Under the pieces are notes generated by a model that worked only from the letters and a program-made list of their open reading frames with translations, did no database searches and was not told the DNA's origin. This document shows, piece by piece, positions 8,458-16,810 of a DNA stretch of 64,000 bases. Numbering within the stretch: position 1 is the stretch's first letter; each line of letters begins with the position of its first letter. The translations under genes were made by a program, and so were the position numbers. The DNA is taken from contig JALGXW010000008.1 in assembly GCA_029821875.1 (NCBI GenBank), positions 1 through 64,000 of the forward strand. The letters run 5' to 3'. Source of the DNA: Candidatus Hebobacterum abditum (lineage in GTDB: Bacteria; Armatimonadota; Hebobacteria; Hebobacterales; Hebobacteraceae).

Positions 8458-9830
8458 GGTCTCACGAATTGTGGCGCAATCCAGGCGTGAAGTCCAGCGA
8501 AAGCGAGCACTGCAAGCAGTCCCACCGCGCCTATCAGTACATAGGGAGCGCTGCGATTCGGAGAGATCGTTCGCAGGCCGAGGGCCAGGGCGACCGCGGC
8601 GGCCGGCAGCACGGGGAAGAGATATCTCGCCTGCGCCTGGAAGAACGAGAAGTTGAAGCGCACGAAGCTCGCAAGCAGCAGCACGGCGAAGGCCCCACAC
8701 AGGCCCCACGCCTGCTTCTGCCACTGCTGGAGCTGCGACCGCTCGCAGTAGCGGGCGAACCCGATCGCGCCGCCGACGGCGATCAGGCCCGTCACGAAGT
8801 ACAGCCATCCCGGGAAGAAGACGAAGCGGTTTCCATGAACGGGGCCGAAGACGCCGGTGGCGCTGGCCGCGGTCCAGATCATCACCTCGCCTACATAGCT
8901 CGCCACCGACGTGACCTCGTACTGCTCCATGAACGACTGCGGGGAAGGGCGCAGCCCCTGGAACGCATCGAGGAAGACCTTCTGCGCGAGCGGGTCCCCG
9001 TACAAGAGCTGATTGCGGGCGAGCCACCATCCGCAGACGAGCAGCGCGACGCCCGTCGCCGCCCCGGCATCTCGCCCAAGCTGACGCCAGTTCACGCCGT
9101 CCCGCCCGCGGGCGGCCAGAAGGGCGGCGAGCCAGGCAACCGGCAGCAACAGAAGGGCAATCGACTTCGTCAGCATGGCGAGGCCGATGACGAGCCCCAG
9201 GGCCGCCATGGCCCGCGGGCCGGGAGCGGCTTCTGCCTCCCCTGATCGGTGCTGGGCTGCAGCTCGCACGTGGGCCACCATCAACAGAAGCGCGACCGCG
9301 GCCAGCACCTCAGTGAGTGCGTCGTTGCCGATGGTCGTGGCCACGGAGAGCTGCATCGGCAGGAAGGCCACCACCCCGGCAGCCGCAACGCCCGCCCAGG
9401 GTCGGTCTGGCGCGAGCGCGCGCCCGAGCGCGAACGTCAGGTAGATGAGGGACAGCGAGAGAAGCAGTGTGAACAAGCGCACCGCCTGCTGGGCCGACTC
9501 GTTGCTGCCCGCTAGGAAGTAGACCGGCAGGGCGAGCGCGTAGTAGAGCGGCGGCTGGTGAAACTCGTAGTCCGGGTCGGGGTTGGCCGGGTCGAAGACG
9601 GGAAGGCGGTGTTCGGTGGCCAGGAACTCGATGTAGCGGACGTGGGCCGTCTCATCGGGACCCTTGCCCAGCGGGATCTCCGACGCGTAGTAGTAGCCGA
9701 CGAACAGGTAGGCGATGAGGATGGCCCGCATCGCACGCCTGGCGGTCTGGCTGGCCGGCGCTCCGGGCGCGGCTTCGGCCTGGCGCGGCGCCGCTACGCT
9801 CTTCCGCTTCCGTCTTCTGCGAGTTCCCAT
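8454..9830 (-). CDS. GT-C type membrane glycosyltransferase (ArnT/DUF2142-like)
   Basis: 458 residues with about ten hydrophobic helices. After a basic N terminus, the first external loop holds GKGPDETAH (about residues 54-62), which fits the acidic catalytic loop of polyprenyl-phosphate-dependent GT-C enzymes, followed by the HQPPLYYAL segment seen in ArnT/PMT relatives. Such enzymes move a sugar from a lipid-phosphate donor to a lipid or protein acceptor on the outer face of the inner membrane. Its start overlaps the end of the preceding glycosyltransferase by 37 nt and its stop overlaps lptC. Lipid A or LPS is a plausible acceptor, by context only. Confidence 0.8.
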   Translation of the reverse strand: MGTRRRRKRKSVAAPRQAEAAPGAPASQTARRAMRAILIAYLFVGYYYASEIPLGKGPDETAHVRYIEFLATEHRLPVFDPANPDPDYEFHQPPLYYALALPVYFLAGSNESAQQAVRLFTLLLSLSLIYLTFALGRALAPDRPWAGVAAAGVVAFLPMQLSVATTIGNDALTEVLAAVALLLMVAHVRAAAQHRSGEAEAAPGPRAMAALGLVIGLAMLTKSIALLLLPVAWLAALLAARGRDGVNWRQLGRDAGAATGVALLVCGWWLARNQLLYGDPLAQKVFLDAFQGLRPSPQSFMEQYEVTSVASYVGEVMIWTAASATGVFGPVHGNRFVFFPGWLYFVTGLIAVGGAIGFARYCERSQLQQWQKQAWGLCGAFAVLLLASFVRFNFSFFQAQARYLFPVLPAAAVALALGLRTISPNRSAPYVLIGAVGLLAVLAFAGLHAWIAPQFVRP

Positions 9831-11698
9831 AGATCGAAGGGGCCATAGGCGCCCAGGGAGGATAGTCGCCTGGCCGCATAGAGGTCGCGCAGCAGTGTCT
9901 CGATCCTGCCGGATCCGGTCCTCATGTCCTCCATCGTGGAGGAGTGAATGAGCAGGTGGGTGACGCCCATCCGCCTCAGCGCACCCAGCAACGCGCTGGG
10001 GTCCGCCAGGTCTGCCGCCGTGAAGATCTCGGCGTGGTTGCCGAGCAGGTAGCTTCGGTCCAGATAGAACGTCCGCGGCTCGTCACCAAGTATGAGGAGG
10101 TGCGCATCGGCCGGGGTGTTCTCTTCCACCCACTCGAAGATGGCGAAGGTGGTGAGGCTGCCAGTCGACCGTCGAAGGTAGTCGGCCCGCTCCTCCAGTC
10201 CGAGCGACACCCGTGCTGATGGCGCGGCCAACAGGGCCGTCGGCCAGAGGGCGGTGACGAGGCCGAGCGCGAGTGCAAGCGCGGCGGTGGACGCGGTGAT
10301 CCCTCGTCGCGCCGTCAGCCGCGCCGCGGCGACTCCGGCGCACGCGCTCAGGCCGGGAAGGATGAGGATGAGATAGCGGCCGTTCTGCGTGAGGCCGAAC
10401 CACACGGCCGCGAACACGAGCGCGAACCACAGCGCCAGCCGGCCCGGCATTCCGACAGCCCCGGCCAGCAGCAGTGTCGGCACGAAGGCGAGCAGCAGAG
10501 GGCCGAAGACCCACACGAAGACGTTGAATGCCTTCAGTGCTTTCGGCTCATCGAAGAACCAGCGAGGCCGCATGGTCAGGTTCCAGGGCAATGCGACGAG
10601 CCGCAGGGGGCTGCGCCCGAGGCCGAACTGCTTCTGCGCCTCCGTATAGGCCTGGGCGCGCTCGGCGTTCCAGTAGCGCCCGTCGAACTGCTTGTAGAAG
10701 AACGGATAGACGGGATTGCCGGTCCATACATATGACTTCACGTACCACGGCGCAGCGAGCGCGCCGGCAATGAGAGCGAACACCAGCAAGTGCCTCACCG
10801 CGGCGGCCCGATCCGGTGCGCCGCGCAGCCCCCACAACAGGGCGATGGCGGCGAAGATGAGCACCGCCCCGGCGAGCATCTTCACGCCGAGCGCCCAGCC
10901 GCACATCAGTGCCCCCACCCACAGCCACCCAGACCCCCGGCCCTCGCGCCGGTCCTCGAACCAGCGGGCCAGGGCGTACAGCGCGAGGAAGCTGTAGAGC
11001 GCCACGCCCAGCTCGATGTAGGCCGTCATCATCTGCCACGTCACCACCGGCACGGCCGCGAAGATGGCCGCTGCCAACAAGCCCGCGGACTGGCCCCACC
11101 ACCGTCGAGCGAACGCGAACACGGCGCAGACCGTCAGCCAGCCGCAGCCGAAATGGAAGAGCTTCGCAACCGACTGATCGCGCAGCAGAAGCCCGAGCGT
11201 ATAGAGCATCTCCAGCGTGAAGGGGAAGTTCGAGTGCGTCAGCCAGGGAATGAAGTGGATCCCGCCCTCGGCGAGGTAGAGCTTCGGGATTGTGAGGTGA
11301 TAGACGAGGCTGTCGTAGTCATTATCTCGCGAGGGGGCAAGCGCGCCCAACAGGGTCAGGATCAACACCACCATCAGAAACAACGAAAGCGCGTAGACAT
11401 CCGGCCGGCCGGTCCCCAGAAGCCCCAGCGCGGCCGGCAGGCGGCGCGCCAGCCGGAGGAAATCGCGCCGACCCACGAAGGCCAGCAGCGCGAGCAAGAC
11501 CAAGCCCACCCAGAGTCGCAGGCCGCCGAGGAGTCCCACCGCGAGCATGAGGTAGGCGAGCGCCCCCATTCCGATGGCGGCCGCAAAGGGCAGCTCCTCG
11601 GCGAGGCCGGCGGTGGAAGCGCGAAGGCGTCTCAGCACCGCGGCGCCGGCGGCCGCGCAGACCCAGAGGATAGCCAGCCAGATAACGAGCGATACCAT
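9794..11698 (-). CDS. large polytopic GT-C glycosyltransferase-like membrane protein
   Basis: 634 residues with a dozen or so hydrophobic helices and a soluble C-terminal region of about 130 residues. The loop SRDNDYDSLVYHLTIPKLYL near residue 130 contains the paired acidic residues typical of GT39/83-type enzymes. FDGRYWNAERAQAY and a C-terminal segment with EENTPADAHLLILGD follow the pattern of long dolichyl-phosphate-mannose-type transferases. ATG 11698 is preceded by GGCGAGG at short spacing; upstream in-frame sequence lacks a membrane segment and looks non-coding. It is the first gene of the lpt cluster. Donor and acceptor are unknown. Confidence 0.75.
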   Translation of the reverse strand: MVSLVIWLAILWVCAAAGAAVLRRLRASTAGLAEELPFAAAIGMGALAYLMLAVGLLGGLRLWVGLVLLALLAFVGRRDFLRLARRLPAALGLLGTGRPDVYALSLFLMVVLILTLLGALAPSRDNDYDSLVYHLTIPKLYLAEGGIHFIPWLTHSNFPFTLEMLYTLGLLLRDQSVAKLFHFGCGWLTVCAVFAFARRWWGQSAGLLAAAIFAAVPVVTWQMMTAYIELGVALYSFLALYALARWFEDRREGRGSGWLWVGALMCGWALGVKMLAGAVLIFAAIALLWGLRGAPDRAAAVRHLLVFALIAGALAAPWYVKSYVWTGNPVYPFFYKQFDGRYWNAERAQAYTEAQKQFGLGRSPLRLVALPWNLTMRPRWFFDEPKALKAFNVFVWVFGPLLLAFVPTLLLAGAVGMPGRLALWFALVFAAVWFGLTQNGRYLILILPGLSACAGVAAARLTARRGITASTAALALALGLVTALWPTALLAAPSARVSLGLEERADYLRRSTGSLTTFAIFEWVEENTPADAHLLILGDEPRTFYLDRSYLLGNHAEIFTAADLADPSALLGALRRMGVTHLLIHSSTMEDMRTGSGRIETLLRDLYAARRLSSLGAYGPFDLWELAEDGSGRA

Positions 11699-11927
11699 AA
11701 CCTCGCCTTCGCCCCACCAGCGAAGCGATACGTTCCGCCGACCGTGGCCTTCGACGCCGCGCGGGCCGCTCCCTGTCCTTTGACACGCGGTGCCGATGCG
11801 CGGCGCGGCTCGCGGGAGCGCCGGGGGAGGAGCAGCAGGGGCTGGAGGTGAATCTACAGCCGTCGAGCGGTTCAGAGAATCGCAGGCGGACACGAACTCA
11901 GGACAACTGTGCGAGAAAGGTACGGGG

Positions 11928-12911
11928 ATGGCCGATCAGGTGAACGTGGGTTTCGTCGGGACGGGCGGGATTGCCGTGGATGCCCACCTGCCCGCACTCA
12001 AGGAGATCGAAGGGGTCGAGATCGCGGCTATGTGCGATGTCAGCAGGGAGGCGGCGCAGGCCGCCGCCGATAAGTTCGGCGGCCGCGCCTACACCGACCA
12101 TCGCGATATGCTGGAGCGCGAGGAGCTCGACGCGCTCTTCGTATGCGTGCCGCCCTTCGCGCACACCGACGCGGAGCTGATAGCGACGGAGAAGAAGATC
12201 CACCTCTTCGTCGAGAAGCCGGTGGTGCTCGACATGGAGAAGGGCATCGAGATCGCCGAAGCGATCGAGAAGGCCGGCGTGGTCTCCTGTGTGGGATACC
12301 AGCTCAGGTACTTCCCGGTGGCGACGGCCGCCCGCGACTTCCTCGCCGGGAAGCCGGTGGCGATGGTGGCGGCCAGCAGGTGGGGAGGCATCCCCGGCGG
12401 GCCCGAGCACTGGTGGCGGGTGATGGATCGCTCCGGCGGGATGGTCCACGAGATGGCCACCCACAACATGGACTTCGTTCGCTACATCGTCGGCGATATC
12501 GCCAGCGTCTACGCCCGCTACTCCCTCAATGTTCTCCAGGACGTGGAGAATCTGACGGTGCCGGACTCTCAGGTCATCGTGATGGAGTTCAAGAACGGCG
12601 CGACGGGGTTCTTCTCCGCGAGCTGTGCCCTCACCCAGGGCGGCGGATGGAACTCGACCGACGTCATCCTGCGGGATATGATGCTCAGGATCAGCTTCCA
12701 GGACATCATCGTATCGCCGGAGGGCGCGGCCGAGATCGCTATCCCCGAGGCCGGGATGAACATCCAGCAGGCCTTCGTGCAGGCCATCCGCACCGGCGAC
12801 CGCTCCCTCATCCGCTCCGATTACGCCGACGCCCTCAAGACGACGGAGGTCACGCTCGGGGCAAACGAGTCCGCCAAGAGCGGCAAGCCGGTGGCGATGA
12901 AGCTGTCCTAG
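11928..12911 (+). CDS. Gfo/Idh/MocA family oxidoreductase
   Basis: 327 residues. GFVGTGGIAVDAHLPAL at the N terminus is the Rossmann NAD(P)-binding motif. EKPV near residue 99 is the family's conserved lysine motif, and GGMVHEMATHNMDFVRYIVGD carries the catalytic His region. These enzymes oxidise or reduce sugars and cyclitols; the substrate is not evident. ATG 11928 has GAGAAAGG 7 nt upstream. The gene stands alone between the lpt cluster and the surface-protein gene. A second, only distantly similar family member lies at 57794-58963. Confidence 0.88.
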   Translation: MADQVNVGFVGTGGIAVDAHLPALKEIEGVEIAAMCDVSREAAQAAADKFGGRAYTDHRDMLEREELDALFVCVPPFAHTDAELIATEKKIHLFVEKPVVLDMEKGIEIAEAIEKAGVVSCVGYQLRYFPVATAARDFLAGKPVAMVAASRWGGIPGGPEHWWRVMDRSGGMVHEMATHNMDFVRYIVGDIASVYARYSLNVLQDVENLTVPDSQVIVMEFKNGATGFFSASCALTQGGGWNSTDVILRDMMLRISFQDIIVSPEGAAEIAIPEAGMNIQQAFVQAIRTGDRSLIRSDYADALKTTEVTLGANESAKSGKPVAMKLS

Positions 12912-12993
12912 GCTGGGCTGGACCGCTCTGAGGCCCTCTGCCCCTCCAGCCGGGCGGGGGCGACCCCGCAGGGGCGTCCGAGGCCTGGAACGA

Positions 12994-13021
12994 GAACTTC
13001 CCGGCTCTCGACCGCGTCTAA
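12994..13021 (+). promoter_or_regulatory. ECF sigma-type promoter upstream of the LVIVD/SLH gene
   Basis: GAACTT (12994-12999), exactly 17 nt, then TCTAA (13017-13021). The same geometry occurs upstream of the ECF sigma gene at 29771-29798, at 45467-45494 and on the minus strand at 34509-34482. The predicted transcript start is near 13028, giving a leader of about 140 nt. Confidence 0.7.
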
Positions 13022-13168
13022 TAGGGTTGCAGAGAACTGGCGCCGGTGCCTGGCGGCGGCGTCAGGCCATGCAACACGTCCCAGGTCCGCAGGTAGCAGG
13101 CTCCCGCTTCCTCCCGGACTCGGCACTGAGGAGTGCTGTCGGGGCCCTGGGTCTGGAGGTGATGTGTC

Positions 13169-15559
13169 ATGCGATGCGTACTTCCTGCCGTCATCCTGCT
13201 CCTCGTTCTCTCCCCTGTCTCTGTTCTCGCCCAGACACCGGAGTGGCCGCTGGTGGGCGAGCTGGTGGGGGGCAAGCCCCGGGACGTTGCTGTGCAGGAT
13301 GGGATCGCGTATGTGGCCATCAATTGGGGGATGATGGCCATCGACGTGTCTGCGCCTGAATCTCCGTCCCTCCTTGCCCACTGGCTGGTCCCATGCATGC
13401 ACCATTACACTCAGTACGGGCCGTACATGGCTGTGTCCGGTGACCGGGCCTACCTGGTCCACGAAGGAACAGGGCTGTGGATCATCGACATCGCAGACCC
13501 CGCGGATCCCAATCTCCTCGGCTTCGTGGATGCTCTCGGGACACCAAGAGACGTTGCGGTGTCAGGGGCATATGCATTCGTGGGCGAGGACACCCTTTAC
13601 GGGAGCTGGCTGCGCGTCATAGACGTCAGTGACCCGAGCGATCCCTTTGAGCTTGCACGGTGTGCACTTGTCGGTTGGCCAGGCGCGGTGGCCGTGAAGG
13701 ACGGATACGCATACGTTACAAGTGAGCGCCATCTTGAGCTGAGCGTGATTGACATCTCTGACCCAGCACACCCGGTCATGGTGGCAAACCCTCCTCTGGG
13801 GCACGGACACGATCTCACCGTCGGCGAGTCGTATCTGTATATCGCCGACATGGGCAAGTTCAGAGTCATCGACATCGGTGACCCGGCCACACCTGTGCTG
13901 AAAAGCGAGTCGCTGGTGCCCGGATACTGTGCGAAGGGTGTGTCTGTGTGGGGATCACACGTCTACGTGGCCGACAGAGCAGCGGGCCTCAGGGTGTATG
14001 ACGTCGAGGACCCGGCCAACCCAACTGAAGTGGGATTCCTGGAAACGCCCGGGAATGCACGCGCTGTCGCCGTGTCGGCAGACTACGCCTACCTAGCCGC
14101 CATGGGGGGCGGGCTCGTGGTCGCCGATGTCTCGGCCCCAGAGGCCCCAACCCAGGCGGGGATTTGGTCGGTGCCGCGCTATCCAAGCGGGCTGAGCGTG
14201 TCCGATGGTACGGCGTTCCTGGCCGCCGCGGCCGCCAGGCTGGTACTGGTGGACGTCACTGATGTGAAGAATCCGATTGAGCTCATCTCGGTCAAATCCC
14301 GCGGCGATGCAGAGAATGTAGTCGTCCGAGACGGGTATGCCTATGTCGCCGATGGCGAGGCCGGCCTCACGATAGTGGACGTCACAGAGCCGACGAGTCC
14401 GGCTGTGATCGGACAGTGGGGCACACCTGGCGAGGCATACGATGTTGCGGTGTCGGGCGACCATGCTTACGTCGCGGATAGGTACACCGGGTTATGGGTG
14501 CTCGACGTGACCGACCCAACGGATCCTGGTTGGGCAGGCCTGTGGGCAGCCCCCTCCTCGGCCTACCATGTGACACTAGCAGGCGGCTACGCCTACGTCG
14601 CGGCGGACGAGCTGTGGATACTCGACGTCAGCGACCCGGCTGCTCCGGTGGGCCTCAGCTACTTCCCCTTCTCGACGATCGCCGTCGCGGTGGCTGGGGA
14701 CCTCGCCTATGTCGGGGGCCGGGATGGGCTGTCCATAGCAGATGTCAGCTCCCCAATGGAGCCGTTCGAAGTGGGTACCCTGGAGACCTACTTCACCGTC
14801 TGCGACGTCGCTGTCTTGGGCACAACCGCCTACCTCGGTGGCAGTTACGGTGAGTTCTCAGTGGTTGATGTCTCAGATCCCGCCCAGCCGTGGGAGGTAG
14901 CCCACTGGGACTCGCCGGGACATGACGGCGGCCTGGCCGTCAGCGGCGGCTATGTCTACCAGGGGGCCCGGGAATGGGGCCTCTTGATCTTCCCTGCGCG
15001 GGCGACCTTCGGCGATGTGGGCAACGACTATTGGGCCTTCGAGCACGTGGAGGCCTGTGTGGGGAGCGGCATCGTTGACGGCTACCCGGATGGGCTGTAT
15101 CACTCAGAGGTCGCCGTCACCCGAGACCAGATGGCGGTCTACGTCTCCCGCGCCCTCGCGGGCGGAGACGCGAATGTGCCCGAGGCCGGCTCCGACCCCA
15201 CCTTCTCAGACGTGCTGGAGGATCACTGGGCCTACGGCTACGTCGAGTACGCCGCCCAGCAGCAGGTGGTCCGCGGCTTCTCCGACGGGCTGTATCGGCC
15301 TGGTCTGGAGTTGGACCGCGGCCAGATGGCGGTCTACATCGCCCGGTCGATTGCTGGTAGCGACGATGCCGTGCCCAGCCCGACGGGAGCCCCCTCCTTC
15401 GAGGACGTGCCGGATACGTTCTGGTCCTGCCGGCACGTGGAGTACTGTGTGTCGCAGGGCGTGGTGGCGGGCTATGAGGACGGCCTCTACCATCCCGAGC
15501 TGACCGTGACTCGGGACCAGATGGCCGTCTACGTATCCAGGGCCTTCGGCCTGCTGTAG
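13169..15559 (+). CDS. secreted LVIVD-repeat protein with three C-terminal SLH domains
   Basis: 796 residues. The signal peptide is about 1-22 (ending VSVLAQ). Residues 30-610 hold about a dozen LVIVD-type beta-propeller repeats, recognisable by recurring VxDVSDPxxP and AYVA elements, a fold used for adhesion or ligand binding. From about residue 612 there are three SLH domains (FGDVGNDYWAFEHVEAC, FSDVLEDHWAYGYVEYA, FEDVPDTFWSCRHVEYC), each ending in a DQMAVY- or GQMAVY-like motif. SLH domains anchor proteins to secondary cell-wall polymers. A perfect Shine-Dalgarno GGAGGTGAT lies 5 nt before ATG 13169. An ECF-type promoter upstream links it to the sigma factor at 29.8 kb. Confidence 0.92.
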   Translation: MRCVLPAVILLLVLSPVSVLAQTPEWPLVGELVGGKPRDVAVQDGIAYVAINWGMMAIDVSAPESPSLLAHWLVPCMHHYTQYGPYMAVSGDRAYLVHEGTGLWIIDIADPADPNLLGFVDALGTPRDVAVSGAYAFVGEDTLYGSWLRVIDVSDPSDPFELARCALVGWPGAVAVKDGYAYVTSERHLELSVIDISDPAHPVMVANPPLGHGHDLTVGESYLYIADMGKFRVIDIGDPATPVLKSESLVPGYCAKGVSVWGSHVYVADRAAGLRVYDVEDPANPTEVGFLETPGNARAVAVSADYAYLAAMGGGLVVADVSAPEAPTQAGIWSVPRYPSGLSVSDGTAFLAAAAARLVLVDVTDVKNPIELISVKSRGDAENVVVRDGYAYVADGEAGLTIVDVTEPTSPAVIGQWGTPGEAYDVAVSGDHAYVADRYTGLWVLDVTDPTDPGWAGLWAAPSSAYHVTLAGGYAYVAADELWILDVSDPAAPVGLSYFPFSTIAVAVAGDLAYVGGRDGLSIADVSSPMEPFEVGTLETYFTVCDVAVLGTTAYLGGSYGEFSVVDVSDPAQPWEVAHWDSPGHDGGLAVSGGYVYQGAREWGLLIFPARATFGDVGNDYWAFEHVEACVGSGIVDGYPDGLYHSEVAVTRDQMAVYVSRALAGGDANVPEAGSDPTFSDVLEDHWAYGYVEYAAQQQVVRGFSDGLYRPGLELDRGQMAVYIARSIAGSDDAVPSPTGAPSFEDVPDTFWSCRHVEYCVSQGVVAGYEDGLYHPELTVTRDQMAVYVSRAFGLL

Positions 15560-15629
15560 GCCGCCGAGGGAAGCCACCGGCTACCGGCAGACAGTCGTAG
15601 TCTAGCGACAACTCAAGGCTCTGTGGCGG

Positions 15630-15655
15630 AGGCCGGGCGATGTGATGCCCGGCCT
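15630..15655 (+). terminator. terminator-like hairpin
   Basis: AGGCCGGGC pairs with GCCCGGCCT around an 8-nt loop, 70 nt after the SLH gene stop. There is no T tract. Confidence 0.45.
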
Positions 15656-15728
15656 GCGCTCTGCCCTGCAACATGCTGTTGGGTGCCGTGATCGCTGGCG
15701 GGCGCGCACAACGCGCACCTCCACCGCG

Positions 15729-15757
15729 TTGACAGACGTTCGCCACCTGGCTATCAT
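15729..15757 (+). promoter_or_regulatory. sigma-70 promoter of the activase gene
   Basis: TTGACA (15729-15734), 17-nt spacer, TATCAT (15752-15757). This predicts a start near 15764 and a leader of about 114 nt to ATG 15878. Confidence 0.7.
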
Positions 15758-15877
15758 TTCGGGCGGAACTCCTCACCAAGAGGCAACCGAAGCTGAGGCG
15801 AGCGCAGCTTGTCGGAGCCGCCCACGTCGATGGATGCGGCGGATGAGCGCGCCGGTCACTGAGCGCTGACAGAAGAG

Positions 15878-16810
15878 ATGAAGCAGCCATCGCCAGACAC
15901 AGCATCGCCCGGGCAGCCCGAGTCTCTCCCCGACTCCCAAGCGTGTGAGCAGCCCGTGCGCCTGGGCATCGACATCGGCGCGGACACGATAAAGGCCGTG
16001 CTGGTTCGCGGGGAGGCCGTGGAGCAGCTGGGCCGAGTCCCCGTCCAGGGGAAGCCCTTCCAGCGAGTACAGGAGATCCTAGAGCGCCTTCGCGCGGAGG
16101 GACACCAGAAGGTTCTGCTCGGGCTCACGGGCTCGGGGGCGCCTCAAGTGGCATCGCTGCTGGGCGTCGAGCCGGTCGATGAGTCCAACGCCCTCGCCGC
16201 GGCCTGCAACCTCCACCACCCAGAGGCTCGAACCATCATCGAGATGGGCCGCGAGACGCAGAAGTACCTTCGGTTCGCGCGGGATGATGTCGCCCAGCGA
16301 CTGCTGCTGGACGACTCGAATCTGGGCTGCAAGTGCGCCGCCGGAAGTGGATCCTTCCTCGACCACATGGCGACCAGGCTCAACTTCGGCAGCGTCGAGC
16401 AGTTTGCTGCCGTCGCCAACGAGACAGAGCGGCCCGCCACGCTGTCGGGCCGATGCGCCGTCTTCACCGAGTCGGACATCGTTCACCTCTACCAGAAGGG
16501 CACGCCGCGGGAGCGCATCGCGGCCGGGATTCACCAGGCCATCTGCCGGAACTACCGCGCGGCCGTCGCCCGCGGCCGGGATTTCGAGGATCAGATTCTC
16601 CTCATCGGCGGCGTGTCGCTCAACCCAGCGGTCTCGGCGCGATCGGCGCGGGGCTCCGGGCCGAGCGGAAGGTCGACTTGGCCGGGGCGCTCGCGCTGCT
16701 GCAGGAGCAGATCTCGAAGCCGCTCGAATACGCGGGCACCGACCCACTCCGGCTGGGCAAGTCAGAGGTCCTCTCCCCGACGGAGGCCGGCGACGACCTG
16801 TCCAGCGTGA
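15878..16810 (+). CDS. acyl-CoA dehydratase activase, N-terminal part (frameshifted)
   Basis: First BadF/BadG/BcrA/BcrD-type ATPase domain of a giant CoA-substrate activase. LGIDIGADTIKAVL is the phosphate-1 loop, GLTGSGAPQ and IEMGRETQKYLRF are ATPase motifs, and CKCAAGSGSFLDHM carries the cysteine that in HgdC-type activators binds the intersubunit 4Fe-4S cluster. Homology runs to LLIGGVSLNPAV near 16632, then the frame continues as an arginine/serine-rich tail (to 16810) that is not part of the family. The expected continuation, LGAIGAGLRAERK, is in another frame from 16633. One missing nucleotide explains the break. The rest of the protein is the next entry. Confidence 0.85.
   Translation: MKQPSPDTASPGQPESLPDSQACEQPVRLGIDIGADTIKAVLVRGEAVEQLGRVPVQGKPFQRVQEILERLRAEGHQKVLLGLTGSGAPQVASLLGVEPVDESNALAAACNLHHPEARTIIEMGRETQKYLRFARDDVAQRLLLDDSNLGCKCAAGSGSFLDHMATRLNFGSVEQFAAVANETERPATLSGRCAVFTESDIVHLYQKGTPRERIAAGIHQAICRNYRAAVARGRDFEDQILLIGGVSLNPAVSARSARGSGPSGRSTWPGRSRCCRSRSRSRSNTRAPTHSGWASQRSSPRRRPATTCPA

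Larger units (their letters stand above)
15560..15877 (+). other. intergenic region before the activase gene
   Basis: 318 bp with no convincing gene. It contains a 9-bp hairpin (15630-15638 with 15647-15655) just after the SLH gene, probably a terminator without a T run, and a sigma-70 promoter at 15729-15757. A 75-codon open frame at 15642-15869 has arginine-rich composition and no plausible ribosome-binding site, so it is not called. Confidence 0.6.

Noticed and set aside
15642-15869. 75-codon open frame before the activase
   Set aside because: Arginine-rich shadow-like composition, no ribosome-binding site, and it spans a promoter.
16625-16640. Programmed ribosomal frameshift in the activase
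   Set aside because: No slippery heptamer or downstream pseudoknot visible; a lost base is simpler.
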